This document shows, in pieces, positions 26,717-35,177 of a stretch of DNA of 64,000 nt. This DNA comes from Bacillus taeanensis (GTDB taxonomy: Bacteria > Bacillota > Bacilli > Bacillales > UBA6769), in assembly GCF_003318295.1 (NCBI RefSeq), contig NZ_QOCW01000012.1, positions 57,124-121,123 on the forward strand. Reading direction: 5' to 3'. The notes under the pieces are model-generated. The model made no database searches and had not been told where the DNA came from. It saw nothing but the letters and a program-made list of their open reading frames with translations. The first letter of the stretch is position 1; every line of letters begins with the position of its first letter. The position numbers were made by a program, and so were the translations under genes.

Positions 26717-27673
26717 TTATTTTGTTAATCCTTCAAGAACCGTTTTAATATTCCATTCCATCATCTTAATATACGTATCCCCGTCTTCGCCTGGTTTTCC
26801 TAATGAATCAGTAAATACTTTGCCAATAATCGGTACGCCTGTTTCAGCAGATACGGTTTCCATGCTTCGTGCATCAATGCTTGTTTCTAGGAATAAACCT
26901 TTAATTTCGTTTTCATTAATAATATCAACAATTCTTGTAATTTGATCCGGAGTCCCTTGGTTTTCTTGATTAATTTCCCAAATATATTCTCCTGTAAAGT
27001 TGTAAGCATCACTGAAGTATTTGAATGCTCCTTCACTTGTAACAAGGACACGTTCTTCTTCAGGGATTTCATTAAATTGTTCTACTGCTGTTTGATGAAG
27101 TGCCTCTAGTTTTGCAATATACTCCTCTGCATTCTTCTTATAAACCTCTGCATTGTCTGGATCAACCTTGATAAGTGCATCTCTTGCGTTTTCTGCATAC
27201 TTAATGCCATTACGGACATCTAACCATGCATGAGGGTCTTCTTCTCCCTCTTTGCCTTTTGTTGTTAAATACTTTGCTTCTACACCTTCACTCATGCGAA
27301 ATACTGGTGCATCTTCCCCTGATTTTCCTGCTGTTTCCATCAATTTATTAAACCACGCATTTCCTGCTTCTAAGTTTAAACCATTGTAAAAGACAGCAGC
27401 AGCATCTGTTGTTTTTTGAACATCAACCGGCAGTGGATCATATTCATGCGGATTTGAACCAATTGGTGCTAAACTATGAATCTCAACGTGATCTCCGCCG
27501 ACATTTTTTACAATATCATAGATAATGGAATACGTTGTCACAACTTGAAGTTTTTCTCCATCCTCATTTCCTTGGGACACTTTACTACCATTTTCTTCAT
27601 TACTGCTGCATGCAGCAAGTAATAATACTGTAATCATCATTGTTAATAAAAATTTGAAACTTTTTTTAAACAT
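26717..27673 (-). CDS. mntA: Manganese ABC transporter substrate-binding lipoprotein
   Basis: Cluster A-I metal-binding lipoprotein (TroA/PsaA/MntA type), 318 residues. Signal peptide with lipobox LLAAC (lipid Cys at 22). Metal ligands expected at NPHEYDP, DPHAWLD, TSEGAFKYF and the Asp of KVFTDSLG. The run TSEGAFKYF...YIWEIN...GTPDQI is characteristic of Mn2+ binders such as PsaA. It delivers metal to the permease and ATPase encoded upstream in the same operon (19-base gap). The MntR box before the operon supports Mn2+ as substrate. Confidence 0.9.
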   Translation of the reverse strand: MFKKSFKFLLTMMITVLLLAACSSNEENGSKVSQGNEDGEKLQVVTTYSIIYDIVKNVGGDHVEIHSLAPIGSNPHEYDPLPVDVQKTTDAAAVFYNGLNLEAGNAWFNKLMETAGKSGEDAPVFRMSEGVEAKYLTTKGKEGEEDPHAWLDVRNGIKYAENARDALIKVDPDNAEVYKKNAEEYIAKLEALHQTAVEQFNEIPEEERVLVTSEGAFKYFSDAYNFTGEYIWEINQENQGTPDQITRIVDIINENEIKGLFLETSIDARSMETVSAETGVPIIGKVFTDSLGKPGEDGDTYIKMMEWNIKTVLEGLTK

Positions 27674-27692
27674 TCCTCATACCCCTTTTTTA

Positions 27693-28553
27693 TTATTTAG
27701 CCAATGCGGCTCTTTTCTTTTTCACTTTTAGTGTACGCCATACGATTCCATGTTTTGGTGAAAATAAAAATACCATGATAAAAATAGCAGTTGCTGAAAG
27801 AACAATGGTCGCTCCAGACGCTAAGTTATAGGTAAAACTAAAGTAAAGACCGACAACTGATGAAACCACTCCAATTCCAGCAGCAAGAAAAATCATGATC
27901 CATAACCTCTCTGTTAACAAATAAGCTGCAGCAGCAGGTGTAATCAGCATCGCAACTACTAATACGATTCCAACTGTTTGAAGTGATGCTACAGTTACCA
28001 TTGTTAAAAGTGTCATAAGAAAATAATGAATTAATTGAATTGGAAGCCCATAAGCTGCTGCCATCGTTGAATCAAACGAAGTAACTAATAGTTCTTTATA
28101 AAATACATAAACAGCTCCTAATACAATAATTCCAATCACTAATGTGATCCACATATCAGATGACCTTACTGCTAACACATTACCAAACAAAATATGATAC
28201 AAGTCTGTGCTGCTTTTAAGCATTGTAATAATAATAATGCCGGCAGCAAATGCAGCTGTAAACATAATTCCAATCGAAGTATCATGTTTAATGCGGCTGT
28301 TTTGACTAACAAATCCTATTGCGATCGCAGTTAAAACCCCGGTAAATACCGCACCGAAAAAGAAGTTAATACCAATTACATAGGAAATCGCTACCCCTGG
28401 AAGAACAGCATGTGAAATGGCTTCTCCCATAAGAGCCATTCCTCTTAAAATAATAAAGCAGCCAATCACACCACAAATAATCCCTACCATAGTTGATGTT
28501 AATAATGCTTTTTGTAAAAAACTGTACTGCATTAATGCTTCCATAAAAGCCAT
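27693..28553 (-). CDS. mntC: Manganese ABC transporter permease
   Basis: ABC-3 family permease of 286 residues with 8-9 hydrophobic segments. The GEAISHAVLPGVAISY motif is the conserved coupling region of metal ABC permeases. Its ATG shares one base with the ATPase stop (TAATG), so the two are translationally coupled. B. subtilis has two permease genes in the equivalent operon; only one is present here. Confidence 0.88.
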   Translation of the reverse strand: MAFMEALMQYSFLQKALLTSTMVGIICGVIGCFIILRGMALMGEAISHAVLPGVAISYVIGINFFFGAVFTGVLTAIAIGFVSQNSRIKHDTSIGIMFTAAFAAGIIIITMLKSSTDLYHILFGNVLAVRSSDMWITLVIGIIVLGAVYVFYKELLVTSFDSTMAAAYGLPIQLIHYFLMTLLTMVTVASLQTVGIVLVVAMLITPAAAAYLLTERLWIMIFLAAGIGVVSSVVGLYFSFTYNLASGATIVLSATAIFIMVFLFSPKHGIVWRTLKVKKKRAALAK

Positions 28554-29296
28554 TATACCGTCACTCCAATCTCATTCATAAAAGCAAATTGGCCTTTATA
28601 AGCTTTTGCCATTACTTCGGGCTTGAATACCTCGTCTACCTTACCGTAACTAATTAATTCTTTATTTAATAAAATGAGTTCATCAAAATAATTATTTGCT
28701 TTACTTAAATCATGATGCACAACAACAACTGTTTTTCCTTCGTTACGGATTTCTTTTAAAATGTTAACAATTGTTTCCTCACTAGCTACATCAACCCCTA
28801 CAAATGGCTCATCGAGAAAAAACAGTTCCGCTTTTTGAGCTAGTGCTCTTGCAAGGAACACACGCTGCTGTTGCCCCCCGGAAAGTTCACCAATTTGTCT
28901 CGTGCTGTATTCTTCCATACCAACTTTCTCTAAACATTTTAGGGCCCATTCTTTTTCTTTTTTTCTTGGACGCTTAAACAAGCCTAAATTAGGATAGGTG
29001 CCAATTAATACAGCCTCAAGCACCGTAATTGGAAAATCCCAATCAATAGCATTACGCTGGGGAACATAAGCAATCTTCTTTCTCACCTGTTTAATCGTGT
29101 TACCGTAAATTTTCACTTCACCCTTATCTCTTGGAATAAGGTTTAGCATTGCTTTTAAGAACGTTGACTTACCAGCACCATTTGGACCGATAATCCCGAC
29201 TAAATTTCCAGGTTCAACTGATAAGCTTATACCTTTTACCGCTTCATTTCCAAAATAGGAAACATGAAGGTCTTCAATTGAAATTGCAGAAACCAT
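28553..29296 (-). CDS. mntB: Manganese ABC transporter ATP-binding protein
   Basis: 247 residues with Walker A GPNGAGKST, ABC signature LSGGQQQR, Walker B LFFLDEP and H-loop VVHHD. It energises Mn2+ import. First gene of the operon; GGAGTGG precedes the ATG. An MntR operator lies about 85-105 bases upstream, so expression should be shut off when cellular Mn2+ is high. Confidence 0.9.
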   Translation of the reverse strand: MVSAISIEDLHVSYFGNEAVKGISLSVEPGNLVGIIGPNGAGKSTFLKAMLNLIPRDKGEVKIYGNTIKQVRKKIAYVPQRNAIDWDFPITVLEAVLIGTYPNLGLFKRPRKKEKEWALKCLEKVGMEEYSTRQIGELSGGQQQRVFLARALAQKAELFFLDEPFVGVDVASEETIVNILKEIRNEGKTVVVVHHDLSKANNYFDELILLNKELISYGKVDEVFKPEVMAKAYKGQFAFMNEIGVTV

Positions 29297-29381
29297 TAAT
29301 GTTCCACTCCTTTTATTTATTAGATTATATTCATTCCTAAATATTTTTTGGTTTAATAATCATTTTTTAGCTTGTGTTATA

Positions 29382-29401
29382 AGTTTTGCCTGAAGGAAAC
29401 T
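29382..29401. promoter_or_regulatory. MntR operator
   Basis: AGTTTTGCCTGAAGGAAACT is almost identical to the B. subtilis MntR box (TTTGCC-TTAA-GGAAAC type). MntR bound to Mn2+ represses Mn importer genes. The site lies upstream of the ATPase gene. Confidence 0.9.
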
Positions 29402-29799
29402 TTTTGGGTAAAAAAATAAACAGCAATTTTTCCCTACTTTAAATAAATCTATCTTTAACATATGGTCAAATGTCTAAATTAGTGCTTTTCCATATCATTT
29501 TTCACACACTCATATTAAATGGACAAACGTAAAAATGTTTCCCTAATACAAAATCTAAAGGATAAAGACTTTTCTGTCAATACATTTTTATAAATAAAAA
29601 TGGATTCATATAGAGAAGAATTGAATATACCATTCATAAAAACTCGACCTCAAAATGAATAAAATGTCCTCAAATAAAGTAAAGGCTAGATTGTTACTCA
29701 CTTAATATTCTTAACTCTAACTTATTAAAATAGGCATTAGAATGATTGTCCACTGAATACGCTTGTTATGTGTGAACTTTTTTATTAAGGAGGAACAGT
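29402..29799. other. Intergenic region between mnt operon and cotJ operon
   Basis: About 400 bases of very AT-rich DNA without a coding frame. It must hold the cotJ promoter. The B. subtilis operon uses sigma-E, and GAATACGCT near 29754 resembles a sigma-E -10 only weakly. No hairpin or further MntR box was seen. Confidence 0.4.
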
Positions 29800-30039
29800 A
29801 TGTATACCCAACGGAAAACATATTATCCATATATAAGTCCGTTCGATCCCTGCCCCCCTATGAGAGTTAAAACATATGAAACGCCGCCAAATCTCTATAT
29901 GGGGTTTCAACCATATGGTTTACCTCAATATTCTCCACAACAAGCGTTAAAACTAGGTACGCTTTGGCCTGCTTTATTCAGCCCATATGATAACCCTTAT
30001 AAGTCACATGAGGGAATGGGAGGAAAACGAGATGGCTAA
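29800..30039 (+). CDS. cotJA: Spore coat associated protein CotJA
   Basis: 79 residues, rich in Pro and Tyr (YYPYISPFDPCPP, YGLPQYSPQQALKLGTLWPALF), matching CotJA. In B. subtilis CotJA, CotJB and CotJC assemble in inner layers of the spore coat. AAGGAGGAACAGT precedes the ATG. It overlaps cotJB by 8 bases. Confidence 0.92.
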   Translation: MYTQRKTYYPYISPFDPCPPMRVKTYETPPNLYMGFQPYGLPQYSPQQALKLGTLWPALFSPYDNPYKSHEGMGGKRDG

Positions 30040-30295
30040 ACAGCTGCCTGAAGAATTTTATATGTTAATGGAAGAATTACAAGCTGTAGACTTTGTACTT
30101 GTTGACTTAACACTTTACTTAGATACACATCCAAATGATGTGGAGGCAATTCGTCAATACAATCATTGTGCAAAAGAAAGAAAGCGATTAAAGAAAAAGA
30201 TTGAATCAATTTATGGACCGCTTCAGCAATATGGAAACAGTTATGTTGGCTCCCCATGGAACTGGGATGATGCACCTTGGCCTTGGCAACTGTAA
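30032..30295 (+). CDS. cotJB: Spore coat protein CotJB
   Basis: 87 residues starting MAKQLPEEFY. The ATG at 30032 is chosen over an upstream in-frame ATG (29987) because GGGAGG lies 8 bases before it and CotJB proteins start there. It contains LQAVDFVLVDLTLYLDTHPND and ends in an aromatic PWNWDD...PWPWQL tail typical of CotJB. Confidence 0.92.
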   Translation: MAKQLPEEFYMLMEELQAVDFVLVDLTLYLDTHPNDVEAIRQYNHCAKERKRLKKKIESIYGPLQQYGNSYVGSPWNWDDAPWPWQL

Positions 30296-30328
30296 GGAAA
30301 CAATCATGTAAGGAGGGGTTATACTTTA

Positions 30329-30898
30329 ATGTGGATTTATGAGAAGAAATTACAATACCCTGTTCGTGTAAGTACTTGTAATCCTACATTAGCAAAATAT
30401 TTAATTGAACAATATGGTGGAGCAGATGGTGAACTTGCTGCGGCTCTTAGATATTTAAATCAACGTTATACGATTCCAGATAAAGTTGTAGGTCTTTTAA
30501 CTGATATTGGAACAGAAGAATTTGCCCACTTAGAAATGATTGCAACAATGGTTTATAAGCTAACAAAAGATGCTACCGCGGAACAGATGAAAGAAGCGGG
30601 ATTAGGTGCGCATTATGCTAATCATGATAAGGCATTATTTTACCATAATGCATCAGGTGTACCATGGACAGCAAGTTATATCGCTGCTAAAGGTGATCCT
30701 ATCGCTGACTTATATGAGGATATCGCCGCTGAAGAAAAAGCACGTGCAACCTATCAATGGATTATTAATATGTCAGATGATCCTGATTTAAACGATGGAT
30801 TAAAGTTTTTACGAGAACGAGAAGTGATTCATTCGCAGCGTTTTCGTGAAGCGGTTGAGATATTAAAGGAAGAAAGGGATCGTAAAAAAACATTTTAA
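30329..30898 (+). CDS. cotJC: Spore coat protein CotJC, manganese-catalase family
   Basis: 189 residues of the dinuclear manganese catalase family: helices with GGADGELAAALRYLNQR, IGTEEFAHLEMI (metal Glu-His) and ERE-VIHSQRF (second Glu-His). CotJC sits in the spore coat and may break down hydrogen peroxide there. AAGGAGGGG precedes the ATG. The adjacent, divergent Mn importer is a suggestive neighbour. Confidence 0.93.
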   Translation: MWIYEKKLQYPVRVSTCNPTLAKYLIEQYGGADGELAAALRYLNQRYTIPDKVVGLLTDIGTEEFAHLEMIATMVYKLTKDATAEQMKEAGLGAHYANHDKALFYHNASGVPWTASYIAAKGDPIADLYEDIAAEEKARATYQWIINMSDDPDLNDGLKFLREREVIHSQRFREAVEILKEERDRKKTF

Positions 30899-30900
30899 GT

Positions 30901-31509
30901 TTACAATCCCTTATGTGTCCGCTTTTTTAAGTATGCTTCAATAACTTTTCCTACTACCCAAAGGGCAGCAATAATACAAACAATTAAAGTAAGCTCGAGC
31001 GGCTTTTTAACAATTTTTATAAAATCATGACCGATAAATGAAACAATAAAAATCATCACCATTTTTCCTAACACTAAAGCTAGTGAAAAAGTTTTTACAT
31101 TCATTTTTGATAAGCCTGCAATAACATTAATGAATGCAGAAGGAGTGAAAGGAAAACAAAACATTAAAAAAACAGCTCCAAACCCATGCTTCTCAAACCA
31201 GTGTAAGCCAGATTTTATCTTTTTATGTTTGTAAACCCACTGCATAAACTTCTCACTTGCTAAACGTCTTACAATGAAAAATACAAAGAGTGAACCAAGA
31301 ACCGCTCCAATCCAAGAATATAGAAATCCCTGCCATAATCCATATACAACCGCATTTCCAGCAACAAATAAAAATAACGGCAAAATCGGTAAAAGAGACT
31401 CCAACATTGGAAGTAATATTCCAGGGAGCGGACCTAATGTTCGATATTGCTCTAGCAAAGAAAGAATATTTTCTTCAGTTAATTGAGTTTGTATCCATTC
31501 AATATCCAT
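30901..31509 (-). CDS. TVP38/TMEM64 family membrane protein
   Basis: About 202 residues with 5-6 hydrophobic helices, of the VTT/DedA-like (SNARE-associated Golgi) superfamily; similar to Bacillus YtxB/YtxB-like proteins. The family motif region GAVLGSLFVFFIVRRL and FMFCFPFTPSAFINVIAG-like stretch are visible. Some VTT proteins are lipid scramblases. Of three possible starts, ATG 31509 fits best with AAAGGTG 9 bases upstream; GTG 31521 overlaps that site. It converges on cotJC with only two bases between stops. Confidence 0.8.
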   Translation of the reverse strand: MDIEWIQTQLTEENILSLLEQYRTLGPLPGILLPMLESLLPILPLFLFVAGNAVVYGLWQGFLYSWIGAVLGSLFVFFIVRRLASEKFMQWVYKHKKIKSGLHWFEKHGFGAVFLMFCFPFTPSAFINVIAGLSKMNVKTFSLALVLGKMVMIFIVSFIGHDFIKIVKKPLELTLIVCIIAALWVVGKVIEAYLKKRTHKGL

Positions 31510-31630
31510 TTTCATTAACACCTTTTTAATAAAAGTTAATCACTGTACTCTATTTCAACTATAGCGTCTATTTATCATTTTTGCCAATTATTATATAATA
31601 ATTTCTATTAAAAAAGTTATTTTTAAATTT

Positions 31631-31690
31631 CTCCTGCTTATAAAAAAACATCTCTCCAAAGCTGGAGAGATGTTTTTTTATAAGCAGGAG
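31631..31690. terminator. 60-bp perfect palindrome with terminator core
   Basis: A perfect inverted repeat with 28-bp arms (31631-31658 and 31663-31690) and loop AAGC. The inner part (AACATCTCTCCA / TGGAGAGATGTT followed by T7) is a strong intrinsic terminator in either direction. The outer 9 bp (CTCCTGCTT / AAGCAGGAG) extend beyond the T-run and are not needed for termination. Confidence 0.7.
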
Positions 31691-31745
31691 CTGTTGTCAT
31701 AAAGAATTTGATTATTGTTATAATGAATGATAAGGAGTGATAAAA

Positions 31746-31838
31746 ATGGAATTTATAATAAATATTTTAGTTGGAGTTGGGCTTATTTTCCTTTTTATTA
31801 TTGGTATTTATTTAATTGATACATTTCGAAAACGATAA
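31746..31838 (+). CDS. Small single-pass membrane protein (30 aa)
   Basis: ATG at 31746 follows ATAAGGAGTG by seven bases. The 30-residue product is one hydrophobic helix (ILVGVGLIFLFIIGIYLI) with a basic tail TFRKR, so N-out/C-in topology is likely. Many Bacillus small membrane proteins look like this; I cannot name it. The strong ribosome binding site and coherent membrane helix support translation. Confidence 0.6.
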   Translation: MEFIINILVGVGLIFLFIIGIYLIDTFRKR

Positions 31839-31842
31839 GAAA

Positions 31843-32523
31843 TTAGAGACTTTCTACCTCAACATAAATAACTCCTTCAATTGTTCTAATCATCTCATAA
31901 ACTTCTGTTGTATAAAGTTTCTCAAACGTAGCAATGCGCAATTCAACTTGATGATTTTGATCTTTTAAATCTTTCACTCGAACATGATGAATGTGAATGC
32001 CCTGTTTATAAATGGTTTTCATAAATTCGGTTAAATTGCTATCTTTTTTCAAAGTTAACTTTGCACGCATCTCACGCTGTCTAAGTTTTTTAGGACCAAT
32101 CCATTTTATCAATATGGGTAAAATATTAACACTAAATAAAATAAGTGCTGCCCCTGTAAATGCTTCATAATAAAAGCCTGCACCTGCTGCAATTCCGAGC
32201 CCTGATGCTCCCCAAATAATCGCCGCAGTTGTTAATCCTGAAATGGCATCATTATTCCGCCTTAAAATAACACCTGCACCAATAAAACCAATCCCAGATA
32301 CGATTTGAGCAGCAAGACGCATTGGGTCTGTACGAATATTTGTTGAAAGTTCAGCAAATGTTTCCGCAGATTCAATGGATACAATGGTAAGCAAACAGCT
32401 GCTTACCGCAATGACAATACATGTTTTGAGACCTAACGGCTTATGTTTTAGCTCTCTTTCAATTCCTATCATCATTCCTAACAGACCAGCAATACACAAT
32501 TTTGCTAACACAATGAGACTCAT
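31843..32523 (-). CDS. MgtC/SapB family protein
   Basis: About 226 residues. N-terminal half has four to five membrane helices with the family signature GMMIGIERELKHKPLGLKT, TDPMRLAAQIVSGIGFIGAG and TTAAIIWGASGLGI; the C-terminal half is a cytoplasmic ACT-like domain. ATG 32523 is preferred over GTG 32530-32532 because AGAGG lies 8 bases upstream of it. MgtC proteins are linked to growth in low Mg2+ and to control of ATP synthase, but the role in Bacillus is unclear. Confidence 0.87.
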   Translation of the reverse strand: MSLIVLAKLCIAGLLGMMIGIERELKHKPLGLKTCIVIAVSSCLLTIVSIESAETFAELSTNIRTDPMRLAAQIVSGIGFIGAGVILRRNNDAISGLTTAAIIWGASGLGIAAGAGFYYEAFTGAALILFSVNILPILIKWIGPKKLRQREMRAKLTLKKDSNLTEFMKTIYKQGIHIHHVRVKDLKDQNHQVELRIATFEKLYTTEVYEMIRTIEGVIYVEVESL

Positions 32524-32762
32524 TTGTTTCACCTCTAACTAACTCATTTGCTTTATCCAATACTGTTATTCCTTATGCTATGACGCTTATATACCCATTA
32601 TGTTACACTCTATATGCAAAAAACTTCTACATAAAATTGAACAAATTAAATAAATCGTTGCAAATTCGTAACATCTTAACACTTGAAAATCATCTGTATT
32701 TAGAGTAGTTTGAAAGAGATGCCGCTATTTATTGGTTTGATTGAACAAGGGAGAGAAGATCC

Positions 32763-33221
32763 GTGAACAAAAAAAGCATCCTCATCTTTATTGTCTTACT
32801 ATCTCTACTCAGTGCATGCAGCAGCGCTACGGAGAATACATCTCCTGCTGATCCATCTGAATATAAAGAAATAGCATTTGAACGTGTTTCATTAGAAAAT
32901 ACTCCAAATGATATTCAACTTTCAGTCAATGTAAAAGGAATTGAAGAATCAACGTTTGGGCTGCTTGGATCGGATGGAAAACTTTATGTTATCGTTACAA
33001 GAGGTGAAAAAGCTTCCACTGGATATGAGGTAATAATTAAAAAAGTGGAACACCGTGTTGATCATATTGCAGTGATTTTTGAATACAAAGATCCTGCGGA
33101 AGATGAAGAAATAAAAAATACGTTAACCTATCCTTCTACTGTTATTACATTTGAAAATACCGGATTACCTATTCGCTTTAAGCAGTTAGGTGAACGCTCA
33201 TGGATTGACGCTTTTCAATAA
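32763..33221 (+). CDS. PrcB-like lipoprotein
   Basis: 152 residues with a lipoprotein signal (LLSLLSAC, lipid Cys at 19). The body has YVIVTRGEKASTGYEVII, which resembles the C-terminal domain of PrcB-type protease-complex subunits. The start is GTG with GGGAGAG upstream. Probably anchored on the outer face of the membrane. Monocistronic; function unknown. Confidence 0.7.
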   Translation: MNKKSILIFIVLLSLLSACSSATENTSPADPSEYKEIAFERVSLENTPNDIQLSVNVKGIEESTFGLLGSDGKLYVIVTRGEKASTGYEVIIKKVEHRVDHIAVIFEYKDPAEDEEIKNTLTYPSTVITFENTGLPIRFKQLGERSWIDAFQ

Positions 33222-33267
33222 TAACGATGATGTTAAAAGCAGACATGAATGTTTTTAGCACAAAATT

Positions 33268-33307
33268 ACTAAGAGCACGGGAAACTGTTGGATCCCCTGC
33301 TCTTAGT
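33268..33307 (+). terminator. Hairpin after lipoprotein gene
   Basis: ACTAAGAGCA (33268-33277) pairs with TGCTCTTAGT (33298-33307), with GGG/CCC continuing inward. There is no T-run, so termination may be weak or act mainly as mRNA end protection. Confidence 0.45.
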
Positions 33308-33345
33308 ATATGTTAAGAAAGCAACATAACCATCCCTAAGTTTTT

Positions 33346-34050
33346 TTAACTATTTCCATTTTGCCAATAAACTTCTTCAAACGGTTGAACAACTACAAAT
33401 CCCTCTCCTGTAAACATCATTTGAATGGATTCCCCACTTCCTCTTCCAAAAAACGTCTTCAATGTTACATCTGTCCGAAATTCAGGCTGCAGATGCCCCG
33501 ATCAAGCAACCGTTGCATTTGGATCTGTAATAATAGGACGATCTGGAGTAACTTTTAAGGTCAGAGGCTCGTAATGAGAGGTGATAGCTACCATACCTAT
33601 TCCTTCACACCGAACATGAAATAACCCCCCAGCCATTATACCGGTAATACGCTTCATTAATTTAATATCCCAATGAATAGACGGTTCAAATGCAAGAAGA
33701 TCATTTCCATTTACACAGATTGAATCATTTTCTAAATGAAGAATTGAAATTTTTTTACCTTGATCTGCTAAATATAATTTACCCTTACCTGTTGCTTTCA
33801 TTAATGAGGCGCCTTCACCTGTAAAGGCCTTTTTTACAAATTTACTTAATCCATGCTCTAGTATTCCTTCTCTTTCAAACTTAATATTTCCATGATAAGC
33901 AACCATTGAGCCAGCTTTTGCCCATACTTGACGGTCTAAATTAACTTCAAGAAGCCGCTCTGTTTCAAGTTCAAAAAAACCATGACCTTTATCTTGCTGA
34001 GAGGTTTGATTAATAAATTCCTCTAATGAATAGTTATGCTTTAACTCCAT
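33346..34050 (-). pseudogene. AIM24 family protein interrupted by an in-frame TGA
   Basis: The frame from ATG 34050 codes for 182 residues of an AIM24-like beta-helix protein ([36 protein letters not shown]), then hits TGA at 33502-33504 after DPNATVA. The same frame continues for 51 codons (SGHLQPEFRTDV, FFGRGSGESIQM, FVVVQPFEEV) to TAA at 33346-33348 with clear AIM24 C-terminal character. A Trp (TGG) is expected at the stop. So this is a recent nonsense mutation, sequencing error or readthrough case. Full length would be 234 residues, normal for the family. Confidence 0.8.
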
Positions 34051-34124
34051 AAATAAAAATCCCCCTCCATATATAAATTAACTTTCATCTTTCATACGTA
34101 AACATTCTAAAAAAGTTTCAAAAC

Positions 34125-34157
34125 AAAAAAGAGGATAACTCTCATGAGTCAACCTCT
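34125..34157 (-). terminator. Terminator of the MscS-like gene
   Basis: AGAGG (34130-34134) pairs with CCTCT (34153-34157) around an inner ACTC/GAGT stem, followed by TTTTTTG on the minus strand. It overlaps the stop codon. Confidence 0.6.
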
Positions 34158-35014
34158 CATTCTGTTTTATAGGCGATTTGCTGCTCGGGCATCTTGATGT
34201 TACGGTCGAAAAATGCTTGTGCAATAATTTCTTTCGTCTCCTGTACAGCTGTAATATAGTCACTATCAGTAACTGTTGCTACAATTGTAAATTTATATCC
34301 TAACGGTGAAGAATCTAACGAGGAAAGACCATGCACACGATATTGTTCAACAACTTGCCCTTCTCTATCTTTTTTCAAATATGGTTGATGCTGTTCATTC
34401 AACTGCTCGCACAACCCATTAAGCAGCTCCTTTACTTCCTGAGGGTTTTGTCTAAAGCTTACAATAACACTTTCATATATACGCCTTGATTCAACGTTGC
34501 CGTTGACAATTTTTCTTACTTCCCCATTTGAAATTGTTGTAACCATTCCGTTTAGTTTACGAATCTTCAGCGCACGAAATCCTAATTCTTCAACTGTACC
34601 TCCGTCAAGCTCTTCATTAATTCGAACAAAATCTCCCTTTTTAAACTGACCTTCAAACAGAAAGAAGAACCCATACAGCATATCTTTAATAGCACTCTGT
34701 GCACCAAATCCGATGACGATCCCCAGCACTCCACCTGCAACAAGAAGCTCCTTAATTTCAATAAATGGCTTAACTGCTGTAATGAGAACAATGAAAAATC
34801 CTAAATAATTAGAAGACGTTTTGAAAACACTTTCAATCGTCCCTTCTTGCTTTTCATTAATATAATTCGTTCTTTTAAAAAACTGATGCAAACTAAAGCG
34901 CAGAAAAAACAGCAGACCATACGTCACAACAATAGTTAAAAACAATGTGAATACATATTCTTTGACACTTAGCCATTCTATGTTTAAAAAATCAGCTGCA
35001 ATACTATAATTCAT
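34157..35014 (-). CDS. Mechanosensitive ion channel family protein (MscS)
   Basis: 286 residues with three N-terminal membrane helices and the pore-lining TM3 region GGVLGIVIGFGAQSAIKDMLYGFFFLFEGQFKKGD, split here in sense only; it is the MscS signature with GFGAQS. A cytoplasmic beta domain follows. The frame extends to 35086, but ATG 35014 (MNYSIAAD) has GGGGGAAG just upstream and matches family N-termini. MscS channels release solutes on hypo-osmotic shock. Monocistronic. Confidence 0.9.
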   Translation of the reverse strand: MNYSIAADFLNIEWLSVKEYVFTLFLTIVVTYGLLFFLRFSLHQFFKRTNYINEKQEGTIESVFKTSSNYLGFFIVLITAVKPFIEIKELLVAGGVLGIVIGFGAQSAIKDMLYGFFFLFEGQFKKGDFVRINEELDGGTVEELGFRALKIRKLNGMVTTISNGEVRKIVNGNVESRRIYESVIVSFRQNPQEVKELLNGLCEQLNEQHQPYLKKDREGQVVEQYRVHGLSSLDSSPLGYKFTIVATVTDSDYITAVQETKEIIAQAFFDRNIKMPEQQIAYKTE

Positions 35015-35177
35015 ACTCTTCCCCCAAACAAAATCCCTTCTTCTATTTAATGAAATAATTATAAGGAATTCATTACAATCTTGCAATTAGATTATTTGAT
35101 GAACGTTTTTTGGTACATAATTTTTATTTTTTTAGAAAAATTATGTATTAGATAGATAATGGACTGGAGGAACAATA

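Noticed and set aside
29402..29799. Sigma-E promoter for cotJ near 29733-29762
   Set aside because: GAATACGCT fits the -10 consensus poorly and the -35 is weaker still; not strong enough to list as a promoter.
34078..34263. Minus-strand frame overlapping the MscS gene end
   Set aside because: Out of frame with the clear MscS gene and spans its terminator.
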